From the NCBI RefSeq assembly GCF_036379515.1, contig NZ_DASVGN010000005.1, positions 1-13,672 of the forward strand: a DNA stretch of 13,672 bases, written 5' to 3'. Positions 1 through 6,798 of this stretch are shown one piece after another. This stretch comes from Castellaniella sp036379515. GTDB taxonomy: Bacteria; Pseudomonadota; Gammaproteobacteria; Burkholderiales; Burkholderiaceae_B. The first letter of the stretch is position 1, and every line of letters begins with the position of its first letter. The notes under the pieces were generated by a model. It had not been told where the DNA came from and did no database searches. It saw only the letters and a list, made by a program, of their open reading frames with translations. The position numbers and the translations under genes are program-made.

Positions 1-1
1 A

Positions 2-226
2 GAGCTTGCCACCGCCCGCCGCCTGGCCCTGGTCTGGGGCGTGCGCCCCGTGCACTTCCCCAAGCAACTGCACGAATCCAGCGAGATGATCGCCTGCGCC
101 ACCCGCAGTGCCTGCGACGCCGGGGTGGCCAAGCCTGGCGACACGCTGATTGTCATCGCCGGACTACCCTTCGGGCGCAGTGGAAGTACGAATCTGCTGC
201 ATGTGGCGCTCGTGCCACCCTTGTAA
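2..226 (+). CDS. pyk: Pyruvate kinase, C-terminal fragment (5' end outside window)
   Basis: The reading frame is open from the window edge to TAA at 224-226 and gives 74 residues. The segment GDTLIVIAGLPFGRSGSTN followed by LLHVALV is the characteristic C-terminal end of bacterial pyruvate kinase, and the preceding LALVWGVRPVHF matches the strand-helix region of its C-terminal allosteric domain. The enzyme converts phosphoenolpyruvate and ADP to pyruvate and ATP, the last step of glycolysis, in the cytoplasm. The active-site barrel is not in the window, so only the family can be named, not the isozyme. A GTG at position 41 lies inside the conserved domain and is not a start. The gene ends 56 nt before the convergent amidase gene and I see no hairpin terminator in that gap. 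Confidence 0.9.
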   Translation, partial: ELATARRLALVWGVRPVHFPKQLHESSEMIACATRSACDAGVAKPGDTLIVIAGLPFGRSGSTNLLHVALVPPL

Positions 227-282
227 CCACTCCAGGTGAATGCAGCACGCAAATGGCGCATGATCCCGACGGGTAAAAATGC

Positions 283-1041
283 CTAAGAATGTAAAAACTC
301 ACCCATTGCACGCACAATCGCCGCAATCATCTTCTTGCGATTGGCCGCCACATCGACATAGGCTTCGTCCTGCACGTCCGTGATCACGCCTACCTCCAGC
401 AAAACGGCAGGCACCTGATTGTGTCGTAACACGGCGAGGTGGTCATAGCGGTAGATGCCCAAACCGGGGTTCAGGAGGGGCCGCCCTTCTCCGCACGTCT
501 TGCCGGCATGTTCCAACATGGGCGCACGACCCAAGGCTCGCAGTTGTTCACCCAGATCCGTCGCCAGTTGAAGAGAACGGGCAAAGTTCCCGTTCTCTTT
601 GGAGACGTACAGCGAATAACCGCTCGTGGGTTTCAAGGTCTGAAAAGCCACGCGCCCATTTTGCTGCACCTGCCGCAGGCAGCGCAGTTGCACCGAGTCA
701 TGGTGAACGGATAAAAATACGGTGGCCCGGAGTTCGTTGGCAACTTGTGCCCGACCGATCAGACTCATGGATTCCTCAGGCTGGCGCGTGATCTTTACCT
801 GCCATCCAGCCTGCTGCAGCGCAGGCGCGAGCTCTGCCACGAACCGGTCGTTGTAGCCGACTTCACGCGTACCCAGAACACTGGTCGCTCCGCCGTCCGA
901 GGGGTTGTGCCCCGGGTCCAGCACAATCAGCGGTTGCACGGGTCGCGTCTGCACAGGCTGTGTTGGCGTGGCGATTCCCGCTGGCGCACTGCACCCGGCC
1001 AGCCAGATGCAGGCCGATGCGACCCAGATTCCGTGACGCAT
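283..1041 (-). CDS. Lipoprotein N-acetylmuramoyl-L-alanine amidase (Amidase_3 family)
   Basis: The 252-residue product should cleave the amide bond between MurNAc and L-Ala in peptidoglycan. Residues 1-17 form a short lipoprotein signal (MRHGIWVASACIWLAGC) with lipobox L-A-G-C17. Ser follows the Cys, which favours outer-membrane sorting. The amidase domain fills residues 38-250: LDPGH with Zn ligand H45, E60 in TREVGYND, H113 in SVHHDS, and the catalytic Glu E216 in LLEVGVITD. All four key positions of Amidase_3 enzymes are present. There is no AMIN, LysM or SPOR domain, so targeting would depend on the lipid anchor. I chose the ATG at 1041 because it begins the signal peptide and follows a strong GGGGGAG site. 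The frame extends to a GTG at 1227, but that start would add 62 unlikely residues and overlap prmB. The gene is divergent from prmB. Confidence 0.85.
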   Translation of the reverse strand: MRHGIWVASACIWLAGCSAPAGIATPTQPVQTRPVQPLIVLDPGHNPSDGGATSVLGTREVGYNDRFVAELAPALQQAGWQVKITRQPEESMSLIGRAQVANELRATVFLSVHHDSVQLRCLRQVQQNGRVAFQTLKPTSGYSLYVSKENGNFARSLQLATDLGEQLRALGRAPMLEHAGKTCGEGRPLLNPGLGIYRYDHLAVLRHNQVPAVLLEVGVITDVQDEAYVDVAANRKKMIAAIVRAMGEFLHS

Positions 1042-1048
1042 GGCAGAA

Positions 1049-1055
1049 CTCCCCC
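1049..1055 (-). promoter_or_regulatory. Ribosome binding site that fixes the amidase start
   Basis: The minus strand reads GGGGGAG here, 7 nt before the ATG at 1041. It is the best Shine-Dalgarno match upstream of the amidase and supports the short start at the lipoprotein signal over the longer GTG start at 1227. Confidence 0.65.
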
Positions 1056-1078
1056 ATCCAAAGAAACCACTCAGGCGA

Positions 1079-1096
1079 AACGCATAGTACTGCGTT
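1079..1096. promoter_or_regulatory. 18-bp dyad in the amidase/prmB divergent region
   Basis: AACGCA and TGCGTT are perfect inverted 6-mers separated by TAGTAC. The element lies 37 nt upstream of the amidase start and about 130 nt upstream of prmB. It could be an operator or a small hairpin in the amidase leader. No matching regulator gene is in the window. Confidence 0.3.
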
Positions 1097-1163
1097 GGAA
1101 ACTGCAGCCCTGCCCTGTATGAAGCCAATACAATCAAGTCGCGACGCGGGTGCGGCATCAAGC

Positions 1164-1169
1164 TACAAT
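1164..1169 (+). promoter_or_regulatory. Possible -10 element for prmB
   Basis: TACAAT (5 of 6 matches to TATAAT) lies 56 nt before the prmB ATG, but I find no convincing -35 box at 16-18 nt. A second TACAAT is at 1129-1134. A weaker pair, TTGGAA (1095-1100) and TATGAA (1118-1123) with a 17-nt spacer, is an alternative. The divergent region must hold promoters for both genes, but which element is used cannot be decided by eye. Confidence 0.25.
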
Positions 1170-1225
1170 ACGCGCCAAAAGAACATTGCGCCCCAAGACG
1201 AGGCATCGCGGGGGCCCGTAAGGCC

Positions 1226-2122
1226 ATGGCATCTCCTCATACCGAACTTCTCACTTTGCGCGACCTGCTGCGCTGGGCGATTTCCCGTTTTCAGGCAGCC
1301 GGCCTGGTCTTTGGCCACGGCAGTGACAATGCCTGGGACGAAGCGGCCTACTTGCTGCTGCACAGTCTGCACCTGCCACTGGATACGCTGGACCCCTTTC
1401 TGGACGCCCGGCTGCTGGAGCGTGAGCGCCAACGCTGCGTGGATCTCATCCACGAGCGCGTCAACAGCCGCAAACCCGCTGCCTATCTGACGGGCGAAGC
1501 GTGGCTGCAGGGCGTGCGCTTCCTGGTCGACGAGCGTGTCATCGTGCCGCGCTCGCCCATCGCCGAACTGCTTTCAGAAAACCTCGCTCCGTGGCTTCCA
1601 GATCCGCAGGCAGTCCACGAGGTTCTGGACCTTTGCACCGGCTCAGGCTGCCTGGCGATCCTGGCTGCCAAGGCCTTTGGTGAAGCGCAGGTGGACGCCA
1701 CCGACGTGTCTGCCGACGCATTGGCAGTAGCCCAGTCCAATATCGAGTTGCATGCCCTGCAAGGCCGCGTGACAGCCCTGCGCAGCGATCTGTTCTCGCG
1801 CTTACCAGAGGATCGCCGCTACGATCTGATCGTCTGCAATCCACCTTACGTCAATACGCATTCGATGGCAGAGTTGCCCGCCGAATATCGCCACGAACCC
1901 AGCCTCGCGCTGGCCGGTGGGGTGGACGGCATGGATCTGGTGCGCAAGATCCTTGCGCAGGCACCCCGCTTCATGGCAGCCAAGGGATTGCTGGTTCTGG
2001 AAGTCGGCCACGAGCAAGAGCACTTTGAGCAGGCCTTTCCTGAACTGGAACCGATCTGGCTGAGTACAGACACAGCATCCGACCAGATCGTCCTGCTGCG
2101 CCGCGCGCAGCTTTCAGAATGA
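1226..2122 (+). CDS. prmB: Ribosomal protein L3 N5-glutamine methyltransferase PrmB
   Basis: The 298-residue product should methylate a glutamine of 50S protein L3 using S-adenosylmethionine. The N-terminal helical substrate-binding domain covers about residues 5-95, with the class-specific segment VDERVIVPRSPIAEL at 101-115. VPRSPIAEL separates PrmB from the release-factor methylase PrmC. The Rossmann domain follows, with SAM motif I VLDLCTGSGCLA at 133-144, the acidic motif II DATDVSADAL at 157-166, and the NPPY motif at 205-208 that holds the target glutamine. The length is normal for the family. The ATG at 1226 has only a weak, close TAAGG upstream. The stop codon overlaps the ATG of the ABC-F gene (ATGA), so the two are co-transcribed and probably translationally coupled. 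In many beta-proteobacteria prmB follows dapE, but here a divergent amidase gene is upstream. Confidence 0.92.
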   Translation: MASPHTELLTLRDLLRWAISRFQAAGLVFGHGSDNAWDEAAYLLLHSLHLPLDTLDPFLDARLLERERQRCVDLIHERVNSRKPAAYLTGEAWLQGVRFLVDERVIVPRSPIAELLSENLAPWLPDPQAVHEVLDLCTGSGCLAILAAKAFGEAQVDATDVSADALAVAQSNIELHALQGRVTALRSDLFSRLPEDRRYDLIVCNPPYVNTHSMAELPAEYRHEPSLALAGGVDGMDLVRKILAQAPRFMAAKGLLVLEVGHEQEHFEQAFPELEPIWLSTDTASDQIVLLRRAQLSE

Positions 2123-4038
2123 TCCGTGCGTCAGGCCTGACGCTCAGGCGCGGGGTCAAAGTCCTGCTCGACGAGGCAGAGTTCACCATCCACGCGGGCG
2201 AACGCGTCGGTATCGTAGGTCGCAACGGCGCGGGAAAATCCTCGCTCTTCGCGCTGCTCAAGGGCGACATCGACCAGGACTCGGGCTCCCTGGATCGGCC
2301 CGCCTCCTGGCGGCTTGCCAGCGTGGAGCAGATTCTGCACGACACGAACAGGCCAGCTCGAGAGTTCGTGATCGATGGTGATCGACACCTCCGCGGGTTG
2401 CAGGCACACCGTGCGACTTTGACCGCGGCCCAGGGGCAAGCCATCGCCGAGGCCGAGTCGGCACTGGTGGAGGCCGAGGCCTGGAGCGCGCCATCTCGGG
2501 CCGAACAATTGCTGGCGGGGCTGGGATTTGCACCCGACGAATGGACGCGCCCAGTGGCCAGTTTTTCAGGGGGCTGGCAAATGCGAATCGCGCTGGCGCG
2601 GGCTCTCATGGCGCCTTCCGACCTGCTGCTGCTCGACGAACCCACCAACCACCTGGATCTGGATGCCATGCTGTGGCTGGAGCGTTGGTTGTCCGGCTAC
2701 GATGGCACCATTTTGCTCATTTCCCACGATACGGAATTCCTGGACTCTGTCGCCCGCGTCATTTTGCACTTTGAGCACAACAAGCTCGTGCGCTACAAAG
2801 GTGGCTACCAGGCATTCATTGAGCAACGTGCAGAACGACTGCGACAAAACAGCCTGACGCAACAGCGCCAGACCCGTGAAGCCGCCCACCTGCAGTCCTT
2901 CATCGACCGCTTCAAGGCCAAGGCCTCCAAGGCCAAACAGGCACAAAGCCGGGTCAAAGCGCTCGCGCGCATGCAGGTGCTCACACCCTTGGCTGTTGAA
3001 TCCGGCGTCGCCATCAGGCTTCCCGAACCCGACCACACACCGGACATTCTGCTCAAACTGGACGAAGCATCACTCGGCTATCCGCCCGGCGAGGACGCGC
3101 CGCAACGAATCGTGCTGCAGGACGTGAGCCTCATGGTACGCGGTGGCAGCCGCATCGGCATTCTCGGTGTGAACGGAGCGGGCAAAAGCACTTTGGTCAA
3201 GACGCTGGCTCAGGAGCTCAAACCGCTGGCGGGCAGCTACCAGCCCGCGCGAGGTCTGGAAGTCGGCTACTTTGCGCAGCAGCAGCTGGATTCCTTGGAC
3301 GAAGCCCTCAGTCCACTGCAGCATTTCACGCGTATTGCACCCGACACGCGCGAACAGGAGCTGCGCAACATGCTGGGCAGCTTTGGTTTCGGGGGCGACA
3401 TGGTGAATCAGGTCGTGGCTCCGTTCTCGGGTGGCGAGAAAGCGCGTCTGGCGCTTGCGCTCATCGTCTGGCGCAAGCCCAATCTGCTCTTGCTGGACGA
3501 GCCCAGCAACCACCTGGACGTGGATACCCGTGAGGCGCTGGCTCGCGCCTTGGCCGAATTCTCCGGCAGTGTGCTGCTGGTCTCGCACGACCGCCACCTG
3601 TTGCGCACGACGGTGGATGATTTCTGGATCGTGGCGGACGGCAAAGTCGAAGCCTTCGACGGCGACCTGGAAGACTACCGCGAATGGCTGCAACAGCGCG
3701 GCAGCCGAGCTGCCCAGGCCAGCCGTACTGCCACCACACCAGACAAGGACCGCAAGACGCAGCGGCGCGAACAGGCGCAGGCGCGTCAGGCTCTCGCCAC
3801 ACTGCGCAAACCGCTGGAGACGCGGCTGAAGAAGGTGGAAGACTCCATGACAAAGACACAGCTTCGGCTGGCGGAAATCAACGCCTTGATGGCCCAAGCA
3901 GACTTTTACGCCGACGCGTGGAAGGACAAGCGTCCTGGCCTACTCACCGAACACGGCGAGCTCACCAAAGCCCTGCAAACGCACGAAGACGACTGGCTGG
4001 AAATCCAGAGTGAAATCGAGGCGCTGGGAAGCGCCTGA
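2119..4038 (+). CDS. yheS: ABC-F family ATPase, YheS type
   Basis: This 639-residue soluble protein has two ABC ATPase domains and no membrane segment, as in ABC-F translation factors that bind the ribosomal E site. NBD1 has Walker A GRNGAGKS (34-41), signature FSGGW (149-153), Walker B LLLDEPTNHLD (170-180) and H-switch SHD (202-204). The linker contains DRFKAKASKAKQAQSR (263-278), the basic P-site-tRNA-interaction region, almost identical to E. coli YheS. NBD2 has Walker A GVNGAGKS (350-357), FSGGE (436-440), LLLLDEPSNHLD (456-467) and SHD (489-491). A charged, probably coiled-coil tail follows at about 535-635. Length and tail match YheS (637 residues as I recall) better than EttA or Uup. 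The family is linked to relieving ribosome stalling. The start overlaps the prmB stop by 4 nt, so expression is likely coupled to another ribosome-directed gene. Both catalytic Glu residues after Walker B are intact. Confidence 0.9.
   Translation: MIRASGLTLRRGVKVLLDEAEFTIHAGERVGIVGRNGAGKSSLFALLKGDIDQDSGSLDRPASWRLASVEQILHDTNRPAREFVIDGDRHLRGLQAHRATLTAAQGQAIAEAESALVEAEAWSAPSRAEQLLAGLGFAPDEWTRPVASFSGGWQMRIALARALMAPSDLLLLDEPTNHLDLDAMLWLERWLSGYDGTILLISHDTEFLDSVARVILHFEHNKLVRYKGGYQAFIEQRAERLRQNSLTQQRQTREAAHLQSFIDRFKAKASKAKQAQSRVKALARMQVLTPLAVESGVAIRLPEPDHTPDILLKLDEASLGYPPGEDAPQRIVLQDVSLMVRGGSRIGILGVNGAGKSTLVKTLAQELKPLAGSYQPARGLEVGYFAQQQLDSLDEALSPLQHFTRIAPDTREQELRNMLGSFGFGGDMVNQVVAPFSGGEKARLALALIVWRKPNLLLLDEPSNHLDVDTREALARALAEFSGSVLLVSHDRHLLRTTVDDFWIVADGKVEAFDGDLEDYREWLQQRGSRAAQASRTATTPDKDRKTQRREQAQARQALATLRKPLETRLKKVEDSMTKTQLRLAEINALMAQADFYADAWKDKRPGLLTEHGELTKALQTHEDDWLEIQSEIEALGSA
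4019..4036 (+). terminator. Hairpin over the ABC-F stop codon, possible weak terminator
   Basis: AGGCGCT and AGCGCCT form a perfect 7-bp stem with a GGGA tetraloop. The stem covers the last codons of the ABC-F gene and ends on the first base of its TGA. No T-run follows, so it is not a standard intrinsic terminator. It may stop or pause transcription, or protect the mRNA 3' end. Confidence 0.3.
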
Positions 4039-4086
4039 ACCAGGCCTTCCAGTCGCCTCATACACGACAGTCATAAGGAAAATTCA

Positions 4087-4100
4087 TTATTTTCTAATAA
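4087..4100. promoter_or_regulatory. AT-rich dyad upstream of the five-gene operon
   Basis: TTATT and AATAA form an inverted repeat around TTCT, inside an AT-rich stretch (about 4070-4213) that stands out from the GC-rich genes on both sides. The sequences ATAAG, ATAAC and ATAAC recur just downstream (4097-4129). AT-rich dyads of this kind are typical of LysR-type activator sites, including those of sulfur- and nitrogen-scavenging operons. The link to any particular regulator is inference. Confidence 0.3.
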
Positions 4101-4149
4101 GCGGAAGACATCAGGACGATAACGCATAACCAAATGAACTCATATTCGT

Positions 4150-4177
4150 TTGGGAAGGAGTAACGGCTCCTTAGAAT
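4150..4177 (+). promoter_or_regulatory. Predicted sigma70 promoter for the CMD-flavoprotein-ABC operon
   Basis: TTGGGA (4150-4155, 4 of 6 to the -35 consensus) and TAGAAT (4172-4177, 5 of 6 to the -10 consensus) are separated by 16 nt. This places transcription start near 4184, about 30 nt before the ATG at 4214. It is the best promoter candidate in the 175-nt gap. The prediction is by eye only. Confidence 0.45.
4155..4172. promoter_or_regulatory. Dyad inside the promoter spacer, candidate operator
   Basis: AAGGAG and CTCCTT are perfect inverted 6-mers separated by TAACGG. The dyad fills the spacer between the predicted -35 and -10 boxes and touches both. A protein bound there would block RNA polymerase, so the position suggests a repressor site. 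No regulator gene lies next to the operon in this window. Confidence 0.4.
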
Positions 4178-4213
4178 GAACAGGTCTTAGTTATTTCACG
4201 AAAGATCTAAACC

Positions 4214-4783
4214 ATGAGCCGTCTTCCCATTCAGTCCATCGAATCCGCCCCCTCCGCCTCGCAAGAACGCCTGCGCGCTGCCGCTCAAGCAAGTGGCTTC
4301 CTGCCCAATCTGCTGGGCGTTCTAGCCAACGCACCCACTGCGCTCGAAACCTACCAGACCGTCAGCGCCATCAACGCACGGAATTCCCTCACACCCACCG
4401 AGCGTGAAGTAATCCAGATCACGGCCGCCACCTACAACGGTTGCGGCTTTTGCGTCGCCGGCCACACCAAGCTTGCTGCAAAAAAACTGCAGCTGCCTCA
4501 AGAAGTGATCGACGGGCTGCGTGGCACCCGAGCACTCTCAGACCCCAAGCTCAAGGCGCTTGCACAGTTCACGCTACAAGTCATTGAGCACAAGGGCCAG
4601 GTGGCCGACGCAGCACTCGCAGATTTTCGCGCTGCCGGATACACCGACGGACAAGTGCTGGAGGTCGTACTGGGCGTAAGCCTGGCCTCTTTGTGCAACT
4701 ACACGAACAACCTGGCTCAAACCCCCATCAATCCAGAACTGCAGCCGTACGCGAACCAGAGTCTTGCTGCCTACGCGGCCTGA
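4214..4783 (+). CDS. AhpD/carboxymuconolactone decarboxylase-like protein
   Basis: The 189-residue cytoplasmic protein belongs to the AhpD-like/CMD superfamily of small all-helical proteins. The core EREVIQITAATYNGCGFC followed by VAGH places E65, C77, C80 and H84 at exactly the spacing of the catalytic Glu118, Cys130, Cys133 and His137 of Mycobacterium AhpD. Phe79 replaces the extra His132 of that enzyme. The intact CxxC indicates a thiol peroxidase or disulfide reductase chemistry rather than classical gamma-carboxymuconolactone decarboxylation, but the substrate is unknown. Its length fits two CMD half-repeats with only one catalytic motif. The ATG at 4214 has a poor Shine-Dalgarno. It is the first gene of the operon and is followed after 14 nt by the flavoprotein gene, so the two proteins probably work on the same imported compound. 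Alternative role: protection against peroxide made by the partner flavoenzyme. Confidence 0.82.
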   Translation: MSRLPIQSIESAPSASQERLRAAAQASGFLPNLLGVLANAPTALETYQTVSAINARNSLTPTEREVIQITAATYNGCGFCVAGHTKLAAKKLQLPQEVIDGLRGTRALSDPKLKALAQFTLQVIEHKGQVADAALADFRAAGYTDGQVLEVVLGVSLASLCNYTNNLAQTPINPELQPYANQSLAAYAA

Positions 4784-4797
4784 GACGAGAGGCCGCC

Positions 4798-5964
4798 ATG
4801 AGCAGCAGTACCCTTCCCAGCCAATTTCAACAGGACGTGGCGACCCTGATCCGCACGTCGTTGGAGCCCCAGACAGAGGCTATCGACCACGGGCGATATC
4901 CGGCTGATTTCTTGCAGGAACTGGGCCGACTGGGGGGCTTCTCTGTCGGGCTGCCCGTCACCGAAGGCGGGATGGGCCTGGACCAGGCCGGACAAACGGA
5001 ATTGATCGCACAAATCGCACGCGTCTGTGGCTCAACAGCCTTTCTGGTTTGGTGCCAAGCCATCTGTGCCTGGTACCTGCACCACACGGCCAACACGGCG
5101 GCGCGTGAGCGCTACCTGCGTGCTGTCGCGAAAGGCACCCAACTCGCCGGGACGGGAATGTCCAACGCCGTCAAGCATCTGGCGGGCATCGAGCGCATCA
5201 ACCTGCGAGCGCACAAGGACCGTGAGGGATACCGGGTGAATGGCGCCCTCCCATGGGTGTCGAACCTGGGGGCCGGTCACTTATTGATCGTGGCGGCCGA
5301 GCTCGACGAGGGCGGTTACATCATGTTCGCTGTGCCCCCCGAGTCCACAGCCCTGACGCTACGCGCCTGTCCGGCCTTCTCGGGCATGGAGGGCACAGGC
5401 ACCTTCAATGTCCGACTGAAGAACGCCTATGTGCCTCCAGAGGACGTGCTCGCTGATCCCGCATCCTTCGACGCCTACTTGGGACACATCAAACCTGGGT
5501 TTCTGCTCACCCAGGCAGGCATGGGAATCGGCCTGGTTCAAGCCAGTATCGCGGCCATTCAGGCCAGCAATCAACGCCTGGCTCACGTCAACCAATATCT
5601 GGATGATCAGGCTGACACCCTGCAACGAGACCTGGACGGCCTGCGGACAGAGATCGTTCGGCTGGCCCAGGCTGGACACGATGCACTCCCATTGGACCTC
5701 TTACGGGCTCGTGCACAGGCATCGGAACTCTGCCTGCACGCAGCCCAGTCCGCCGCACTGCACGCAGGCGCTGCAGGCTATCTGCTTAGCAGCCCCACGC
5801 AGCGAAGGCTGCGCGAGGCGCTTTTCGTCGCCATTGTGACACCTGCCCTCAAGCACTTGCGCAAGGAGATCGATCGGCTGGAACACGGCGGCAGCAGCGC
5901 TTCGCGAGATGCCCGACACGCCAGCGAGCACACAGGTTCGGATCTCACCCAGGTGGCTGCCTGA
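4798..5964 (+). CDS. Acyl-CoA dehydrogenase-fold flavoprotein, probably oxygenase-like
   Basis: The 388-residue product has the acyl-CoA dehydrogenase fold: an N-terminal helical domain with GGFSVGLPVTEGGMGLD (46-62), a middle beta domain with GTGMSN (118-123) and YRVNGALPWVSN (145-156, matching the Y-x-(W/L)-N-G-x-K-x-W-I-(T/S)-N motif), and a C-terminal helical bundle. In the C-terminal region that normally reads as a YEGT-type motif carrying the catalytic base, this protein reads AIVTPALKHLRKEI (345-358), with no Glu at the aligned site. Absence of the base is typical of flavin-dependent monooxygenases on this fold (DszC, HpaB-like and SfnB/SfnC-like groups), so a hydroxylase or C-S/C-N cleaving role is more likely than fatty-acid oxidation. 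I use the ATG at 4798, with GAGAGG 5 nt upstream. An in-frame start at 4693 would overlap the CMD gene by 91 nt. No flavin reductase gene is present in the window. Confidence 0.72.
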   Translation: MSSSTLPSQFQQDVATLIRTSLEPQTEAIDHGRYPADFLQELGRLGGFSVGLPVTEGGMGLDQAGQTELIAQIARVCGSTAFLVWCQAICAWYLHHTANTAARERYLRAVAKGTQLAGTGMSNAVKHLAGIERINLRAHKDREGYRVNGALPWVSNLGAGHLLIVAAELDEGGYIMFAVPPESTALTLRACPAFSGMEGTGTFNVRLKNAYVPPEDVLADPASFDAYLGHIKPGFLLTQAGMGIGLVQASIAAIQASNQRLAHVNQYLDDQADTLQRDLDGLRTEIVRLAQAGHDALPLDLLRARAQASELCLHAAQSAALHAGAAGYLLSSPTQRRLREALFVAIVTPALKHLRKEIDRLEHGGSSASRDARHASEHTGSDLTQVAA

Positions 5965-5967
5965 GCC

Positions 5968-6798
5968 ATGACTGCTGCCCTCGCGTTCCGTAATGAGCCC
6001 TCGGAAGACCCGGCCCAGGCTGTCCTGAGTGCCGAAAGCCTCTCGCTGGGCTATGCGCAGACCGGACAATCGCAGCATCACACTGTTTTGAGCGAATTCT
6101 CCCTCGAGTTGCACGCGGGCGAAATCATTGCGCTGCTGGGCCCCAGCGGCGTGGGAAAGTCATCACTGCTGCGAGCACTCTGCGGCTTGCAGACGGCCCA
6201 GGCAGGGCACGTTTGCGTGCATGGCCGTGTGTTGGCAGGGCCTGATCCGGCACTGGGTTTCGTCTTTCAGGACCCCTGCCTTTTGCCTTGGCTCACACTG
6301 GAAGAAAACGTGAGATTCGGACTGGATTTTCGCAACCAGCCGCATCTGGACGCAGCCGAGCGCGACCTTCGTGTCCAACAGGCCATCGCCGAGGTCGGCC
6401 TGTCTGCAGCCCGAGAGCGCTACCCTGACGAGTTGTCGGGTGGCATGGCCCAACGCACGTCACTGGCGCGTACCCTGGCCCGGAACCCCGAGATTCTGTT
6501 GCTCGATGAGCCCTTCAGCGCGCTGGACGAAGTCACGCGCAGCGAGATGCAGACCTTGCTGCTGCAAATCGCCACACGCCATCACACGGCCGCAATTCTG
6601 GTCACCCATGACATCGACGAGGCACTGCTGCTCGCAGACCGCATCCTGCTGATCGGAGGCCAGCCTGGCCACCTGATCGGACAGTGGCAGCCCGACCGTG
6701 CGCATCCTCGCGATGAAACCGACCCCCATCTGGCCGCTCTGCGGATTCAGATCCTTCAGGCCCTCAGGGCTTCGCGCCCCCCAAGACTTCCATCATGA
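5968..6798 (+). CDS. ABC importer ATP-binding protein, SsuB/TauB/NrtD class
   Basis: The 276-residue protein is a single ABC ATPase domain that powers the importer encoded by this operon. Walker A is GPSGVGKSS (58-66), the Q-loop is FQDPCLLPWLTLEENV (100-115), the signature LSGGMAQR is at 156-163, Walker B ILLLDEPFSALDE at 176-188, and the H-loop THD at 213-215. The LLPWLT and LSGGMAQR forms are typical of ATPases for nitrate, taurine and aliphatic sulfonates. About 20 extra residues precede the first strand. The start lies 3 nt after the flavoprotein stop, and the TGA overlaps the ATG of the binding-protein gene by 4 nt (ATGA), which indicates tight coupling. Substrate cannot be inferred from the ATPase itself. 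Confidence 0.9.
   Translation: MTAALAFRNEPSEDPAQAVLSAESLSLGYAQTGQSQHHTVLSEFSLELHAGEIIALLGPSGVGKSSLLRALCGLQTAQAGHVCVHGRVLAGPDPALGFVFQDPCLLPWLTLEENVRFGLDFRNQPHLDAAERDLRVQQAIAEVGLSAARERYPDELSGGMAQRTSLARTLARNPEILLLDEPFSALDEVTRSEMQTLLLQIATRHHTAAILVTHDIDEALLLADRILLIGGQPGHLIGQWQPDRAHPRDETDPHLAALRIQILQALRASRPPRLPS

Noticed and set aside
227..282. Terminator between pyk and the amidase gene
   Set aside because: The only inverted repeat is CCC/GGG of 3 bp near 264-273, too short to call.
1042..1227. N-terminal extension of the amidase to a GTG at 1227
   Set aside because: The added 62 residues have no domain, would bury the lipoprotein signal and overlap the prmB start. The ATG at 1041 has a strong Shine-Dalgarno and begins the signal peptide.
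3070..3897. 275-codon open frame on the minus strand
   Set aside because: It is antisense to conserved ABC-F motifs, has no recognisable domain, and is expected from GC-rich codon bias.
4693..4797. Upstream in-frame start for the flavoprotein
   Set aside because: It would overlap the CMD coding region by 91 nt and add 35 low-complexity residues. The ATG at 4798 has GAGAGG at the right distance.
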